From: Solirubrobacterales bacterium
GTDB lineage: Bacteria; Actinomycetota; Thermoleophilia; Solirubrobacterales; 70-9
Direction of reading: 5' to 3'
Assembly (NCBI GenBank): GCA_035573435.1
Contig: DATMZR010000031.1
Coordinates: forward strand, 150,066 to 214,065
Length of the DNA stretch: 64,000 nt
Of the stretch, positions 44,811-53,859 are shown piece by piece. Position numbers and translations under genes: made by a program. Within the stretch, counting starts at the first letter, position 1. The number at the start of each line of letters is the position of its first letter. The notes under the pieces were generated by a model. The model had not been told where the DNA came from. It did no database searches and saw only the letters and a list, made by a program, of their open reading frames with translations.

Positions 44811-45371
44811 CTATCCGTAAAGCCCGTGGCCGGTGAGCAACAGGCGCGCTGTCCTGGCGAGGATCCGAAGGTCGAGCGCCAGCGAGCGATTGTCCACGTA
44901 CCAGACGTCGAGCTCGATCCGTTCCTCCCAGGGGATCCCTGCGCGCCCGTTGACCTGCGCCCAGCCTGTGATCCCTGGCTTCACCTCGAGCCGGCGGCGC
45001 TGGCGCTCCGTGTAGAGCTCCACCTGCGCGGGTAGCGTCGGACGTGGACCGACGATGGCCAACTCGCCGCGAAAAACGTTGACCAGGTTCGGGATCTCGT
45101 CGACCGAGAAGCGGCGCAGCAGCCGCCCCACCCGGGTCACCCGAGGATCCCCCTCGAGCACCGGCGTGCCGACTCCAACCGGGTCCGCGCCGGGTCGCAT
45201 CGTGCGGAGCTTGTAGACCTCGAACTCCCTGCCGTCCTTGCCCGCTCGCCGCTGGCGATAGATCACCTGACCGTGCGAGTCGAGCTTGATGGCAACCGCC
45301 GCAACCAGGAGCAGGGGCGCGGCCAGCACCAGGCCGAACCCGGCGAGCGCGATGTCGAGCATCCGGCTCAT
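44811..45371 (-). CDS. Undecaprenyl-phosphate sugar phosphotransferase (priming, PglC-like)
   Basis: 186-aa short-form sugar transferase, lacking the long N-terminal TM region of WbaP types. Re-entrant membrane helix LDIALAGFGLVLAAPLLLVAAV, KLRTMRPGADP, the catalytic Asp-Glu in FSVDEIPNLVNVFRGELAIVG, then GPRPTLP and VKPGITGWAQVNGR. Transfers a sugar-1-phosphate to undecaprenyl phosphate to start the repeat unit. Starts 1 nt downstream of the GT2 stop. Confidence 0.92.
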   Translation of the reverse strand: MSRMLDIALAGFGLVLAAPLLLVAAVAIKLDSHGQVIYRQRRAGKDGREFEVYKLRTMRPGADPVGVGTPVLEGDPRVTRVGRLLRRFSVDEIPNLVNVFRGELAIVGPRPTLPAQVELYTERQRRRLEVKPGITGWAQVNGRAGIPWEERIELDVWYVDNRSLALDLRILARTARLLLTGHGLYG

Positions 45372-45372
45372 G

Positions 45373-46512
45373 TCAGGCCTGGGACCTCGTCCCCTCGGCC
45401 TTCTCCCAGGTCCGGGGCACGCCTCTCCGCCAGTAGTCCCAGAGGCCGACGGCGCTCGCCGCCGTTACCACGACGTAGTAGCGAGCGATGCGGAAGATGC
45501 GGAGCGGCACGATCGGCGCCAGAGCCGCAGCCGCGAGCAGCGCGAGTTGGACAGCGAGGGTGAACACGTAGAGCGTCCCTTCCCCGAGCAGCACCAGGTT
45601 CGTCGCGAGCGCGACCAGGTGAAGAAACGGCGACAGGTATCGGAGGGCCCGATGGGAGAGGATCTCGAACGCGTAGGCGGGCCCGTAGCCGCGCGGCGAG
45701 AGCATGCCGTGTCGCAGCATCGTGGCCCAGGCTCCCGCCAGCATCCTTCGCTTGCGCCGAAACTCCGAGCCGAGCGTCGCCGCCATGGGCTCCCGGGCGA
45801 CCGCGCCGGGCTCGAAGGCGGCGCGCCAGCCCCGCTTGGTGAGCTCGTACGGGAGGGAGATGTCCTGGCCGCGCGTCGCCTCGAGCGGGATATAGGCCTC
45901 GCGGCGCACCGCGTTGATCGCCCCGTTGCCGGCCGTAACGCCGGCGAAACGGGACTCGAGGGCACGGGCCGCCGTTTCGTAGCGCCAATAGAGTCCCTCC
46001 TGGTTCTCGCCACCCTCACCCTCGAGGCGAAGCAAGCCGCATACATACCCGATCCGCGGATCGTCGAAGCGGGCCACCAGGCGCCTGAGGGCATCCTCCT
46101 GCCAGGTGGAGTTCGCGTCGGAGAAGGCCAGCACCTGGCCACGCGCCCGCTCGGCGGCAGCGTTGAGCGCGGCCACCTTGCCCCCGCGGGGCACCTCGAG
46201 CACCAGATCGGCGCCTGCCTCCGTCGCCAACTCGTTGGTGCGGTCGTTCGACCCGTCCGAAACCACGACCACTTCGAGCCGCTCGCGGGGATAGTCCTGC
46301 GCAAGGGCCGAGCGCACCCAGTGAGCGATGCTCGCTTCCTCGTCGTGCGCCGCGACGATGAGCGACACGGGGGGTAGATGAGCATTCCGCTCGGCCACCC
46401 CTTCCGTCGGGCGCCGCGATCGGGTCAGCAGCCACAGCACCGCCGGATACCCAAGGTGCGTGTAGACGAGCAGCCCGCTCGAGATCCAGAAGGCGACCGC
46501 GACGACCGTCAT
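45373..46512 (-). CDS. Family 2 glycosyltransferase, membrane-bound processive type
   Basis: 379 aa from ATG 46512 (ATGA overlap with the GT4 stop). One TM, then a GT-A domain: SLIVAAHDEEASI, VVVSDGSNDRT, GGKVAALNAAAERARG, FSDANSTW (DxD-type), AGNGAINAVRREA, ATRGQDISLPYELTKRGW. Two to three C-terminal TM segments (LHLVALATNLVLLG, AVQLALLAAAALAPIV). Likely extends or polymerises the lipid-linked glycan. Confidence 0.9.
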   Translation of the reverse strand: MTVVAVAFWISSGLLVYTHLGYPAVLWLLTRSRRPTEGVAERNAHLPPVSLIVAAHDEEASIAHWVRSALAQDYPRERLEVVVVSDGSNDRTNELATEAGADLVLEVPRGGKVAALNAAAERARGQVLAFSDANSTWQEDALRRLVARFDDPRIGYVCGLLRLEGEGGENQEGLYWRYETAARALESRFAGVTAGNGAINAVRREAYIPLEATRGQDISLPYELTKRGWRAAFEPGAVAREPMAATLGSEFRRKRRMLAGAWATMLRHGMLSPRGYGPAYAFEILSHRALRYLSPFLHLVALATNLVLLGEGTLYVFTLAVQLALLAAAALAPIVPLRIFRIARYYVVVTAASAVGLWDYWRRGVPRTWEKAEGTRSQA

Positions 46513-47624
46513 CCGGCCAGCTCCCGGTAGAGCGCCAGCGTCTGCTCGGCGACGACGTCCCACGAGTAGGGCCCTGCGGCCGCCTCGCGCGCGGCGGCCG
46601 CGAGCCTTTGGCGGGCATCGGGGTCGTCGAGCAACTCGTTCAGCGCGGCCGCGAGGGCCTCGCGATCCCCGGCGGGGACGAGGCGGCCCGCCCCGTGAGC
46701 GGCCACCTCCGGGAAGCCGCCGACGGCACTCATCACGATGGGCTTGCCAAAGGCGAGCGCCGCGTACAGAACGCCGGATTGCTCGGCGTCACGGTGTGGG
46801 AGGACCACCAGGTCGGCCCGCTGGAAGTAGGCGGGAAGTTCGCGGTCGGAGACGAATCTGGGGACGAAGCGGACCGGTCCCGGAGCCCGCGAGGCGAGCT
46901 CACGCAACTCGTCGAGCGATACCCCGAGGGGGCGGCCGACGACCCAGAGCTCGGCCCCTTCGACGGAGCGAAAGGCTTCCAGCAGCAGGTCGACGCCCTT
47001 GTAGGGCCGGATCAGGCCAAAGCAGAGGATCACGCGCCTGTCGACGGCGGCCAGGTCGTCCGGGAGCGGCACCGGATCCGAAATCCGCGTCAGGTAGTCG
47101 AAGGCGCCGTGCGGAATGACTCGGACGCGCTCGGCGGGGATCCCCGCCTGCTCGCGCAGGCGCGTCGCTCCATGCTCCGACAGGGTCACGATCGCGTCCA
47201 TCCGCTCCCAGAGCCGACGGAGGGCTCGGCCGGGACGGTCCTGCCAGGCCTCCTCGCGCAGCCAGCCGTGGGCGGTGAGCACCCGTGGCCGAGTGGCCGG
47301 CAAGAGGCGGCTATCGAGCCGGGGGAGCGTCAGCCACTGGTAGTGGACGACATCGGCCGACGCGTCGTCGCGCCGGTAGCGGAGCATGTCGCCGACGTGC
47401 TCGGCGAGCTTCAGCGCCCGGCGCCGCCCCGTCTGGCTACCAGCCCGCGCCGAACGTCGATAGAAGCTTTCGCTGACGCGGTAGCCCTCGGCGGCCGGCA
47501 CGGGCCCGTGCGCAAAGCGGCTGGTGACCAGCTCTACGTCGGCGCCAGCCCGTGCCAGGGCGGCACACAGCGAGCGGTCATAGGGCGGCGTGTACGCAGG
47601 GGGATCGACGATCTGAACCCGCAT
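46509..47624 (-). CDS. Family 4 glycosyltransferase
   Basis: 371-aa GT-B enzyme from ATG 47624. N-terminal acceptor domain (QIVDPPAYTPPYDRSLCAALARAG), PRVLTAHGW, and a C-terminal nucleotide-sugar domain with FGLIRPYKGVDLLLEAF, VVGRPLG, and the GT4 Glu motif in DAEQSGVLYAALAFGKPIV. Divergent from the GT2 gene at 47643 with 18 bp between start codons. Confidence 0.93.
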   Translation of the reverse strand: MRVQIVDPPAYTPPYDRSLCAALARAGADVELVTSRFAHGPVPAAEGYRVSESFYRRSARAGSQTGRRRALKLAEHVGDMLRYRRDDASADVVHYQWLTLPRLDSRLLPATRPRVLTAHGWLREEAWQDRPGRALRRLWERMDAIVTLSEHGATRLREQAGIPAERVRVIPHGAFDYLTRISDPVPLPDDLAAVDRRVILCFGLIRPYKGVDLLLEAFRSVEGAELWVVGRPLGVSLDELRELASRAPGPVRFVPRFVSDRELPAYFQRADLVVLPHRDAEQSGVLYAALAFGKPIVMSAVGGFPEVAAHGAGRLVPAGDREALAAALNELLDDPDARQRLAAAAREAAAGPYSWDVVAEQTLALYRELAG

Positions 47625-47642
47625 CCGCCAGGATTTTGGTTC

Positions 47643-48620
47643 ATGGAGCTGTCCTACTGCGTGGTGAACACGAATGGCCGGGAATTTTTGCTCGGCTGCC
47701 TCGAGGCGATAGCCGCCACACACCCCGACGGGGTCGACCGCGAGATCCTGGTGCTGGACAACGCGTCCGACGACGGCTCACGGGAGGCCGTGGCGCAGCG
47801 TTTTCCGGAGGTCCGGGTGATCGCGCGCGACCGTCGCGGCGGCCTGGCGGAGAACAATTCCCTCCTCCTGCGCGAGGCTCAGGGCCGCTTTTGTCTGTTG
47901 CTGAACGAGGACTCCCAGATCCTGGGAGGCGCGGCCGAGGCCCTGCTGGAGGCACTCGAGGCCGACCAGGGGGCGGCCGTCGCAGGGGCGCAGCTCCTCG
48001 ACCCCGACCGCCGGCCCATTGCCTGCGCCTGGCGGTTCCCCAGCCTCGACACCGCGCTGGCCCAGGCTTTCTTCCTGCACCGGCGCCTGGTCACGCAGGA
48101 CGCCGGCACCTCCGCCGGAGACGACGAACGGGTGCGCGAGGTGGGTTGGGTGCAGTCGGCAGCCATCCTGGTGCGGCGGGAGGCGGCGGCACAGGTGGGC
48201 TACCTGGACCCGGACTTCTTCGTCTACTCGGAGGAGGTCGACTTCCAGAAGCGGCTGCACGACGCCGGCTGGCGGGTGCTCCACGTGCCCGCCGCCAGGG
48301 CCATCCACCACGAGCAACTCGCCAGCGATCGCTCGGCCGGCGCCCGCCGGGTGGTGCAGTTTCACCGCGGGCGCGCGATGTACATGCGGAAGCATCACAC
48401 CTGGCCCGTGGCTGTGACGGCCCGCGTCCTGTGGGCGTGGTCGTACGTCCCACGCGCGGTCGCCGCCATCTTCATGCCCGGACACGATCCCCGCTGGTAC
48501 TGGCTCCACGCCCGCCGGGCGCTCCGTCCCAGCCGAGGCGAGGGGATGCGCGAGGCCGCCGAGGCCTACAACGCGCAGCTTGCGTCAACGGGCGGGCAGG
48601 CCGCTTCCGTGCGGCTCTAG
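47643..48620 (+). CDS. Family 2 glycosyltransferase (rhamnosyltransferase-like)
   Basis: 325 aa from ATG 47643. VVNTNGREFLLGCLEAI, LVLDNASDDGSREAV, LLLNEDSQILGGA (metal-binding), VGWVQSAAILVRREAAAQVG, and DFFVYSEEVDFQKRLHDAGW with catalytic base, the pattern of WbbL/rhamnosyltransferases. No TM until a weak segment near the C-terminus. The only plus-strand gene inside the minus-strand glycan run, so it is expressed separately. Confidence 0.92.
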   Translation: MELSYCVVNTNGREFLLGCLEAIAATHPDGVDREILVLDNASDDGSREAVAQRFPEVRVIARDRRGGLAENNSLLLREAQGRFCLLLNEDSQILGGAAEALLEALEADQGAAVAGAQLLDPDRRPIACAWRFPSLDTALAQAFFLHRRLVTQDAGTSAGDDERVREVGWVQSAAILVRREAAAQVGYLDPDFFVYSEEVDFQKRLHDAGWRVLHVPAARAIHHEQLASDRSAGARRVVQFHRGRAMYMRKHHTWPVAVTARVLWAWSYVPRAVAAIFMPGHDPRWYWLHARRALRPSRGEGMREAAEAYNAQLASTGGQAASVRL

Positions 48621-48631
48621 GCCGAGCGAGC

Positions 48632-50185
48632 TCAGGCGCCGCCGCGGTCTTCGTCGCGGGCGGCCACTTCGTACACCTCAGGACCGAGACCCGTCCCCTC
48701 AGCGCCGCCGGGCGCCGAGGCGGTTCGGAGTGTGCGTGCGCGAGCGGCGATTGCCGACGGGCGCAGCAATGCCACCAGGCGCGAGCGCTCCTCCTCGTGG
48801 AGGAAACCCATTGCGTACAGGACCGCCGGGTAGGCAAGCCAGACGGCGGTGCGGCTCGCCAGGCCGACCAACCCCGAGGTGGGAAGGAAAGCCTCGCCGG
48901 CACCGATGAGCCCTGCCGCACAGAGCACGACCAGGGCGAGGCGTCGCCACTCGTACGGAACGGGGAAGAGGCGCTGCGTGAAGACATACATCAGCACCAG
49001 GACCACCAGGTACGAGGCGATCAGCGCAAGCCCCGCTCCGACGATGTCCAGCGATGGCACCAGGACCAGGTTGAGGACGATGTTGGTCGCCATGGCGGCG
49101 ATCGTCGGCGGAAAGCTGAACTCGGTGCGCCCGGTGCGTCCCAGGATGACCACCATCGCCAGGTAGAGGGCGTACAGGGCGATACCCGTTGCCAGCAGTC
49201 CGACCGCCTCGTATGAGGCGAAGAACTCGGGCGCCGCTAGGAGCCGCACGATCCAGCGCGCCTCGAGCCACAGGCCCGTCACCCCGAAGGCGAGCACCAC
49301 AGCGAACCAGGTGATGATCACGGAATAGGCTCGGCGGGCCTCTTCGTCGTCCTGGATCGAGTAGGCGAGCGGCGGCCAGGCCAGCTGGATGCCGCGGGCG
49401 AGTACGTTGATGCCTTGAGCGAACTTGACCGCGAGCGCGTACAGGCCGGCCTCGGCGAGACCCGCCAGGCGCACCAGGATGATCCGGTCGATGAAGTTGA
49501 GCGAGTAGAGGGACAGCTCGGCGGGCATCGTCGGCAAGCCGAACCGAAGCATCCGTCGTAAGAGCCCTACATCCGGCACCAGGGAGAGCCGCGAGCGCTG
49601 GCGCCAAAGCATCCAGATTGTGAACGCCGCCCCCGTCCCGAAGGTGCCGAGCAGGATGCCGCTCGCGCGCTCGTCCTGGACCACGATCAACCAGACCGTG
49701 AACGGAATGGTCACCAGGACGTTGGCGACGGTGATCCCGAAGTAGGCGCGGGCCCGCTCATCGAGGCGGAGCAGCGTGAGCGCGTACTCGTACAGGGTGA
49801 GCGTCCAGAGGCCGAGAATCGCGAGTCGGGCGAGCCCGGCGTCCTCGCGATCGAGCAGGGCCTGCGAGATCGGTCCCGCAAATGGCAGGGCGAGCGCCGC
49901 GGCCACCGTCGCCCCCCAGAACAGCGATGCGAAGCCCGTCGACACGACCCGCTCCGGGCGCTCGCCGGCGAGGTAGTAGAAGCGCAGGATCGCCTCGATG
50001 ACGCCCAGGCGCACGACGATGCTGGCGGCGATCACCGAGGCGAGCATCACCTCGGCCGCGCCGTAGTCGCTGGGCGTGAGATAGCTCGTATAGATCGGCA
50101 GCAGGAAGACCGCGATCAGCTTCGAGAGCACGCTGGAGGCCGTGTAGGCAGCCCCCGTGGTGGCCAGCCGGCGCAGGTACTCGAA
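48632..50185 (-). CDS. Polysaccharide flippase (Wzx/MATE-like)
   Basis: About 517 aa with roughly 14 TM segments. Typical Wzx entry GAAYTASSVLSKLIAVFLLP followed by YLTPSDYGAAEVM, and SLYSLNFIDRIILVRLAGLAEAGLY in the middle. Start uncertain: GTG 50185 or GTG 50218 (overlapping the ligase). Flips lipid-linked repeat units for the ligase/polymerase encoded upstream. It converges on the GT2 gene with 11 bp between stops. Confidence 0.9.
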   Translation of the reverse strand, partial: FEYLRRLATTGAAYTASSVLSKLIAVFLLPIYTSYLTPSDYGAAEVMLASVIAASIVVRLGVIEAILRFYYLAGERPERVVSTGFASLFWGATVAAALALPFAGPISQALLDREDAGLARLAILGLWTLTLYEYALTLLRLDERARAYFGITVANVLVTIPFTVWLIVVQDERASGILLGTFGTGAAFTIWMLWRQRSRLSLVPDVGLLRRMLRFGLPTMPAELSLYSLNFIDRIILVRLAGLAEAGLYALAVKFAQGINVLARGIQLAWPPLAYSIQDDEEARRAYSVIITWFAVVLAFGVTGLWLEARWIVRLLAAPEFFASYEAVGLLATGIALYALYLAMVVILGRTGRTEFSFPPTIAAMATNIVLNLVLVPSLDIVGAGLALIASYLVVLVLMYVFTQRLFPVPYEWRRLALVVLCAAGLIGAGEAFLPTSGLVGLASRTAVWLAYPAVLYAMGFLHEEERSRLVALLRPSAIAARARTLRTASAPGGAEGTGLGPEVYEVAARDEDRGGA

Positions 50186-50201
50186 CACTAAGTCGCCGAA
50201 G

Positions 50202-51782
50202 TCATGCCGGACGGCCACTGCTGGACGGCAGCGGGTCGCCGTTCTTGGGAACGAGAGCACCGCAACTGCCGACGGCGGCAGAGGCCGCCGCCGGGACTGG
50301 ACGTGACCGCCGTAACGCCACACCCATGCCGAGCAGCGCCCACGTAGCGGGGTCGATGGCGAAGCCCGCATAGCTCAGGCTGTGCACGAGCATCGCCACG
50401 AAACATGCCGCGGCAGCGGCCGGCCCCGCGGAGGCGACGCCGCCACTCAAAAGGACAACCAAGGCCACGACCACCAGACCCAGGTAGACCGCCAGGCCGA
50501 TCCCCCCCTGCTCGGCGGCAACGGTGATCGGCTCCGAGTGGGAGACCGTGGTCCTCGCCCGCTCGATATGGCGCGAGAAGGCCGCTCCAAAGGACCCGGA
50601 GCCCCAGCCCCAGATGGGCCGATCCTCCGCCAGCTCCAGGCCACCACGCACCAGGTCGACCCGCCCCGAGGTGGTGGTGTCGAAGTCCTTCGCCGAGCCG
50701 AGATCGCTCTCGCCGGTGCCGCTCGCCAGCAGGAAGATCGCCCCGCAGATCAGGATCGCCGCCCCGCCCGCGAGCGCCCAGCGAAGGCTCCAGCGCAACG
50801 CCGCGACCACCAAGAGGCCCGCCAGCAGGGCGCCGAAGCTGGTGATCGAGTAGCTCAGCGCGAGCGCCGCCAGCAGGACGCCGGCGGCGGCCGCGGCAAC
50901 GATGGGGCCGCGCGTCCCGCGGGCCCAGGCCAGATACGCGGCCAAGGCGACCAGGGTGAGGGCCAAGTAGCGACCGAAGACGTTGGGGTCGTAGAAGACC
51001 GAGTTGACCCGGAAGTAGAGGTGGAGCTGGTTCGACTGGAGCAGGTTCCCGCGACTGAGCAACAGATCGCGCGCCGCGTACTCCCAGAACGCCACGCCGG
51101 CCAGCAGCAGGGCAAGGCCGGTTACCCCGACCAGGACCTCGCCGAGGAGCCGCGGAGTCCAGCGCACTTCGGTCAGGAGGACGAACATGACGGCGAAGGG
51201 GACCAGAAAGAAGGCGGCGTTCTCGATCGCGTTCGAGACGTGCGCCGAGTAGGCGGTCTGGATGGCATACACCACCAGCGTCGCCGCAAGGGCACGGTAG
51301 AGCCAGGTGACAGCGGGCGCCTCTGCGGCGGCATCCGCGTTGGTCGGGTTCGCGCCGTCCTTGCCCGCGCTCCCATCGGGGGCGAGCGCGCGGTATGCAA
51401 AGCACACGAACCCGGCGGCGATCACGAGATAGAGCGGCAACAGCAGATGCGAGGTCGCGCCGCCGAGCTGCACCGGGACGCGCAGGGGCAGGGCGACGAA
51501 CGCGCTGACCGGAAATGCCCAGCGGACACGGTGGAACAGCACCGCCCCGCAGCCGACAGCAACCACGGCGAACGCGATCACCGCGACCAACTTGGCCGGA
51601 TCTCCCCGCAGGTCGACGAAGCGCTCCGTCTGCCATACGTCGCCGGCAACCAACGCCGGGGCCGCCACCAGCGCGATCGCCCCGGCGCCGTATCGAATTC
51701 GCGGATCGCGAGCCAACAGCGCCACCGCCGCGCCGCCGCAAGCAAGCAGCATGCCCGCCAGCTCGAGGGCGGAAGCGGTCAT
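50202..51782 (-). CDS. O-antigen ligase/polymerase (Wzy_C family)
   Basis: 526-aa polytopic membrane protein with about 12 TM segments. The large periplasmic loop contains TTTSGRVDLVRGGLELAEDRP followed by WGWGSGSFG and VSHSEPITVAAEQGGIGLAVYLG, the Wzy_C signature (R/H region). Joins or polymerises repeat units. Start ATG 51782 overlaps the upstream gene stop (4 nt). Confidence 0.9.
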   Translation of the reverse strand: MTASALELAGMLLACGGAAVALLARDPRIRYGAGAIALVAAPALVAGDVWQTERFVDLRGDPAKLVAVIAFAVVAVGCGAVLFHRVRWAFPVSAFVALPLRVPVQLGGATSHLLLPLYLVIAAGFVCFAYRALAPDGSAGKDGANPTNADAAAEAPAVTWLYRALAATLVVYAIQTAYSAHVSNAIENAAFFLVPFAVMFVLLTEVRWTPRLLGEVLVGVTGLALLLAGVAFWEYAARDLLLSRGNLLQSNQLHLYFRVNSVFYDPNVFGRYLALTLVALAAYLAWARGTRGPIVAAAAAGVLLAALALSYSITSFGALLAGLLVVAALRWSLRWALAGGAAILICGAIFLLASGTGESDLGSAKDFDTTTSGRVDLVRGGLELAEDRPIWGWGSGSFGAAFSRHIERARTTVSHSEPITVAAEQGGIGLAVYLGLVVVALVVLLSGGVASAGPAAAAACFVAMLVHSLSYAGFAIDPATWALLGMGVALRRSRPVPAAASAAVGSCGALVPKNGDPLPSSSGRPA

Positions 51783-52198
51783 TGCCCGGCGTCCGCACGC
51801 AGGGAGATCCGTCTCGGGTAGACCATGTCGCGATCTCGGTTGGGAAGCACCACCCTGAGCCGGTAACGGTCCTCGGGGTCGGCCAAAGCGCCGGTGGCAG
51901 TGCGGCCGTTCCAGGTGAAGGAGACCGGCTGGTCGGCGACCAGCGGCCCGCTGGCGAGGACGCGGATGAGCTTCAGGTTGGGACCGACGATCTCCACCCG
52001 CGCATCTGGGTCGCTCTCGCGGACGAAGAACCGGATATGCGCCACGCCGTGCTTGCCCTCTCCCCGCGGATTGATCTCCTTCGTGAACCTGGTCACCTGG
52101 AGTGCCAGGTCCGGGGACCGGGCATGCAGGACGGTCGCAGCGACGACGACCGACGCAACCAAAAGTGCCACGAAGAGAACGGGTCCGGCGCGCCTCAC
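51779..52198 (-). CDS. Secreted/anchored Ig-like (FlgD-type) domain protein
   Basis: 139 aa. An N-terminal signal anchor (VLFVALLVASVVVAATVL), then one beta-sandwich domain. The pattern RIRFFVRESDPDARVEIV (here HIRFFVRESD) with FTWNGRTATGALADPEDRYRLRVVL resembles FlgD/CHU_C-type Ig folds. It probably sits outside the membrane, near the polysaccharide machinery. Overlaps both neighbours by 4 nt. Exact role unknown. Confidence 0.75.
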   Translation of the reverse strand: MRRAGPVLFVALLVASVVVAATVLHARSPDLALQVTRFTKEINPRGEGKHGVAHIRFFVRESDPDARVEIVGPNLKLIRVLASGPLVADQPVSFTWNGRTATGALADPEDRYRLRVVLPNRDRDMVYPRRISLRADAGQ

Positions 52199-53046
52199 GG
52201 CTGGGCGCGGTCGGCGCCCGCGATCACCACCACGTCGGCGTCGCCGGCCGTCCTCTCTGTCTGACGATCGATGGGTTGCAGCGGTTTCACGCCGAGGTCG
52301 TGCGCCACCTTCTTGCCAGCGGGTTGCTGCCCTCGCGCGTACATGACCACGGTCTGGTCGAACTGGTCGCGGCTGTTCGTCACCGTCCCAAGCCGGAACC
52401 CGTTCACCTTCACGTCATCGCCCACCTTCGCCGCCAGTCCGGGCACGGAGGTTCCGTTGAGCACCGCCACCTCCACGTCGCCGGGCTCGACCGACCCGGG
52501 CTTCGGCCCCTTGCCCGACCCACCGTCGCCCTCCAAGAACTGCTCGGACGCGAAGATCGCCACCAGGCCGAGAACCACCGCGGCCGCCGCCATCGCGGAG
52601 AGAACGCGCGGCTGGGTAACCCGCGCGACCAGCCGGCGCCGGCGCGGATGCGGCAGCAGGGCGGCCCGCTCCGTCGTGATCCGCTCCAGGGCGGGCCGCT
52701 CGGTCGTCACCCGCTGCGGTCCGGACCCCGCCGGCGCCGGCACGGGCGGTGCCACCAGGGTTGGCTCCGCGACCGCCTGTTCGTCTGCTTGGTCGGCGCT
52801 GGGTGCCTGATACTCGGTCCCCAGAAATTGCTCCAGCTCCGTCTCGGCGCGGTCCAAGAGGGCCTCGCTGGCAGCCATATCGGCCGCCGGATGACCCGGC
52901 TCGCGCTCCATCCAGGCATGGAGGCGCAACAGATCGCGCCGCTGCGAAAAGTAGAGAGGCAGGAGCAGGACGCAGGCCAGGGCAGCCGCGAGCGAGACAT
53001 ACGCCGGCAGGTGGAGGCCCACGTCGTAGACGTCGATGAGTGCCAC
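52195..53046 (-). CDS. Membrane protein with extracytoplasmic LytR_C domain (copy 1)
   Basis: 283 aa: TM1 (YVSLAAALACVLLLPLYF), a cytoplasmic region with RHAWMEREPG-like helix, TM2 (VLSAMAAAAVVLGLVAIFA), and a LytR C-terminal domain outside (VEVAVLNGTSVPGLAAKVGDDVKV, VVMYARGQQPAGKKVAHDLGV). There is no LCP phosphotransferase domain, unlike classic LytR-CpsA-Psr proteins. Start overlaps the next gene's stop (1 nt at 53046). Confidence 0.87.
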   Translation of the reverse strand: MALIDVYDVGLHLPAYVSLAAALACVLLLPLYFSQRRDLLRLHAWMEREPGHPAADMAASEALLDRAETELEQFLGTEYQAPSADQADEQAVAEPTLVAPPVPAPAGSGPQRVTTERPALERITTERAALLPHPRRRRLVARVTQPRVLSAMAAAAVVLGLVAIFASEQFLEGDGGSGKGPKPGSVEPGDVEVAVLNGTSVPGLAAKVGDDVKVNGFRLGTVTNSRDQFDQTVVMYARGQQPAGKKVAHDLGVKPLQPIDRQTERTAGDADVVVIAGADRAQP

Positions 53047-53789
53047 TAGCCCGAGCCTGACCCGAACTGGGAATCGTCAACGCCCAGCGCAAGCGCCAGC
53101 TTGGCGCTCCCCGCAAGAGAGCTGATGTCACTCGTCATCGCCTGGGTGGGCGTCTTTCCGAGCTGCGCTTCGACCGCTTTCGCCAACCGCTTGGCGTCTG
53201 CCTCATGACCCGGCGCGAACATCGCCACGGTGCTGGTGACGGTCGAGCCCGCGTTGTCAATGGGCCCGGTCTTGTACCCCGCGGCCCTCACCACCTCCTT
53301 GTCGACCTGCGCCGCCAAGCCCGGGACGCCCGTCCCGTTAAGGATGGCAACCGTCGGTTTGGGCGAGCCTCCACCGTGCCGATGCCCCTTGCCATCCTCG
53401 TCGCCGACCAGGCCGAAGCCGCTGGTGAGCACTCCCACCACGATCACTGCGCCCACGACGACCGCGAGGACATATCGTCCGTCGACGGGAAGGCGGCGCT
53501 CGAGCTCCGCCCAACGCGAAGTGGTCGCTCCCCTGAACCGCGCCCAGGCCGCGCCGAGCCCGCCGGGGGCCGGCGCCTCAGCCACTTCCGCGTCGGCGTC
53601 GGTGCGAGACGCCTCCCCCGCAGCCTGCACGGCATCGGCCGCCTCCTGGGCGCGCTCGGGGGCCCGGCCGGCCCATTCGCGCAGGCGGCGGAGGTCACGG
53701 GCCTGCTGGAACAGCAGAAAGGCCAGCGCCGCCAGCCCCACGAAAGCCACGATGCCCAGAACGGGGCCGATCGACTCGATGAAGTCCAT
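53046..53789 (-). CDS. Membrane protein with extracytoplasmic LytR_C domain (copy 2)
   Basis: 247 aa, same architecture as copy 1: TM1 (IVAFVGLAALAFLLFQ), a cytoplasmic helix (DLRRLREWAGRAPERAQEA), TM2 (YVLAVVVGAVIVVGVLTSGFG), and a LytR_C domain (PTVAILNGTGVPGLAAQVDKEVV, VAMFAPGHEADAKRLAKAVEAQ). Two tandem LytR_C-only proteins that probably form a pair. The 70 bp upstream to capD carry no gene. Confidence 0.87.
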   Translation of the reverse strand: MDFIESIGPVLGIVAFVGLAALAFLLFQQARDLRRLREWAGRAPERAQEAADAVQAAGEASRTDADAEVAEAPAPGGLGAAWARFRGATTSRWAELERRLPVDGRYVLAVVVGAVIVVGVLTSGFGLVGDEDGKGHRHGGGSPKPTVAILNGTGVPGLAAQVDKEVVRAAGYKTGPIDNAGSTVTSTVAMFAPGHEADAKRLAKAVEAQLGKTPTQAMTSDISSLAGSAKLALALGVDDSQFGSGSG

Positions 53790-53859
53790 CAGTGCGGGCG
53801 CATCTTAGGCCCCGGGGTACCCGGGTCCAGAAACCTGGCTTCGCCTCCCGGGGCGGCGC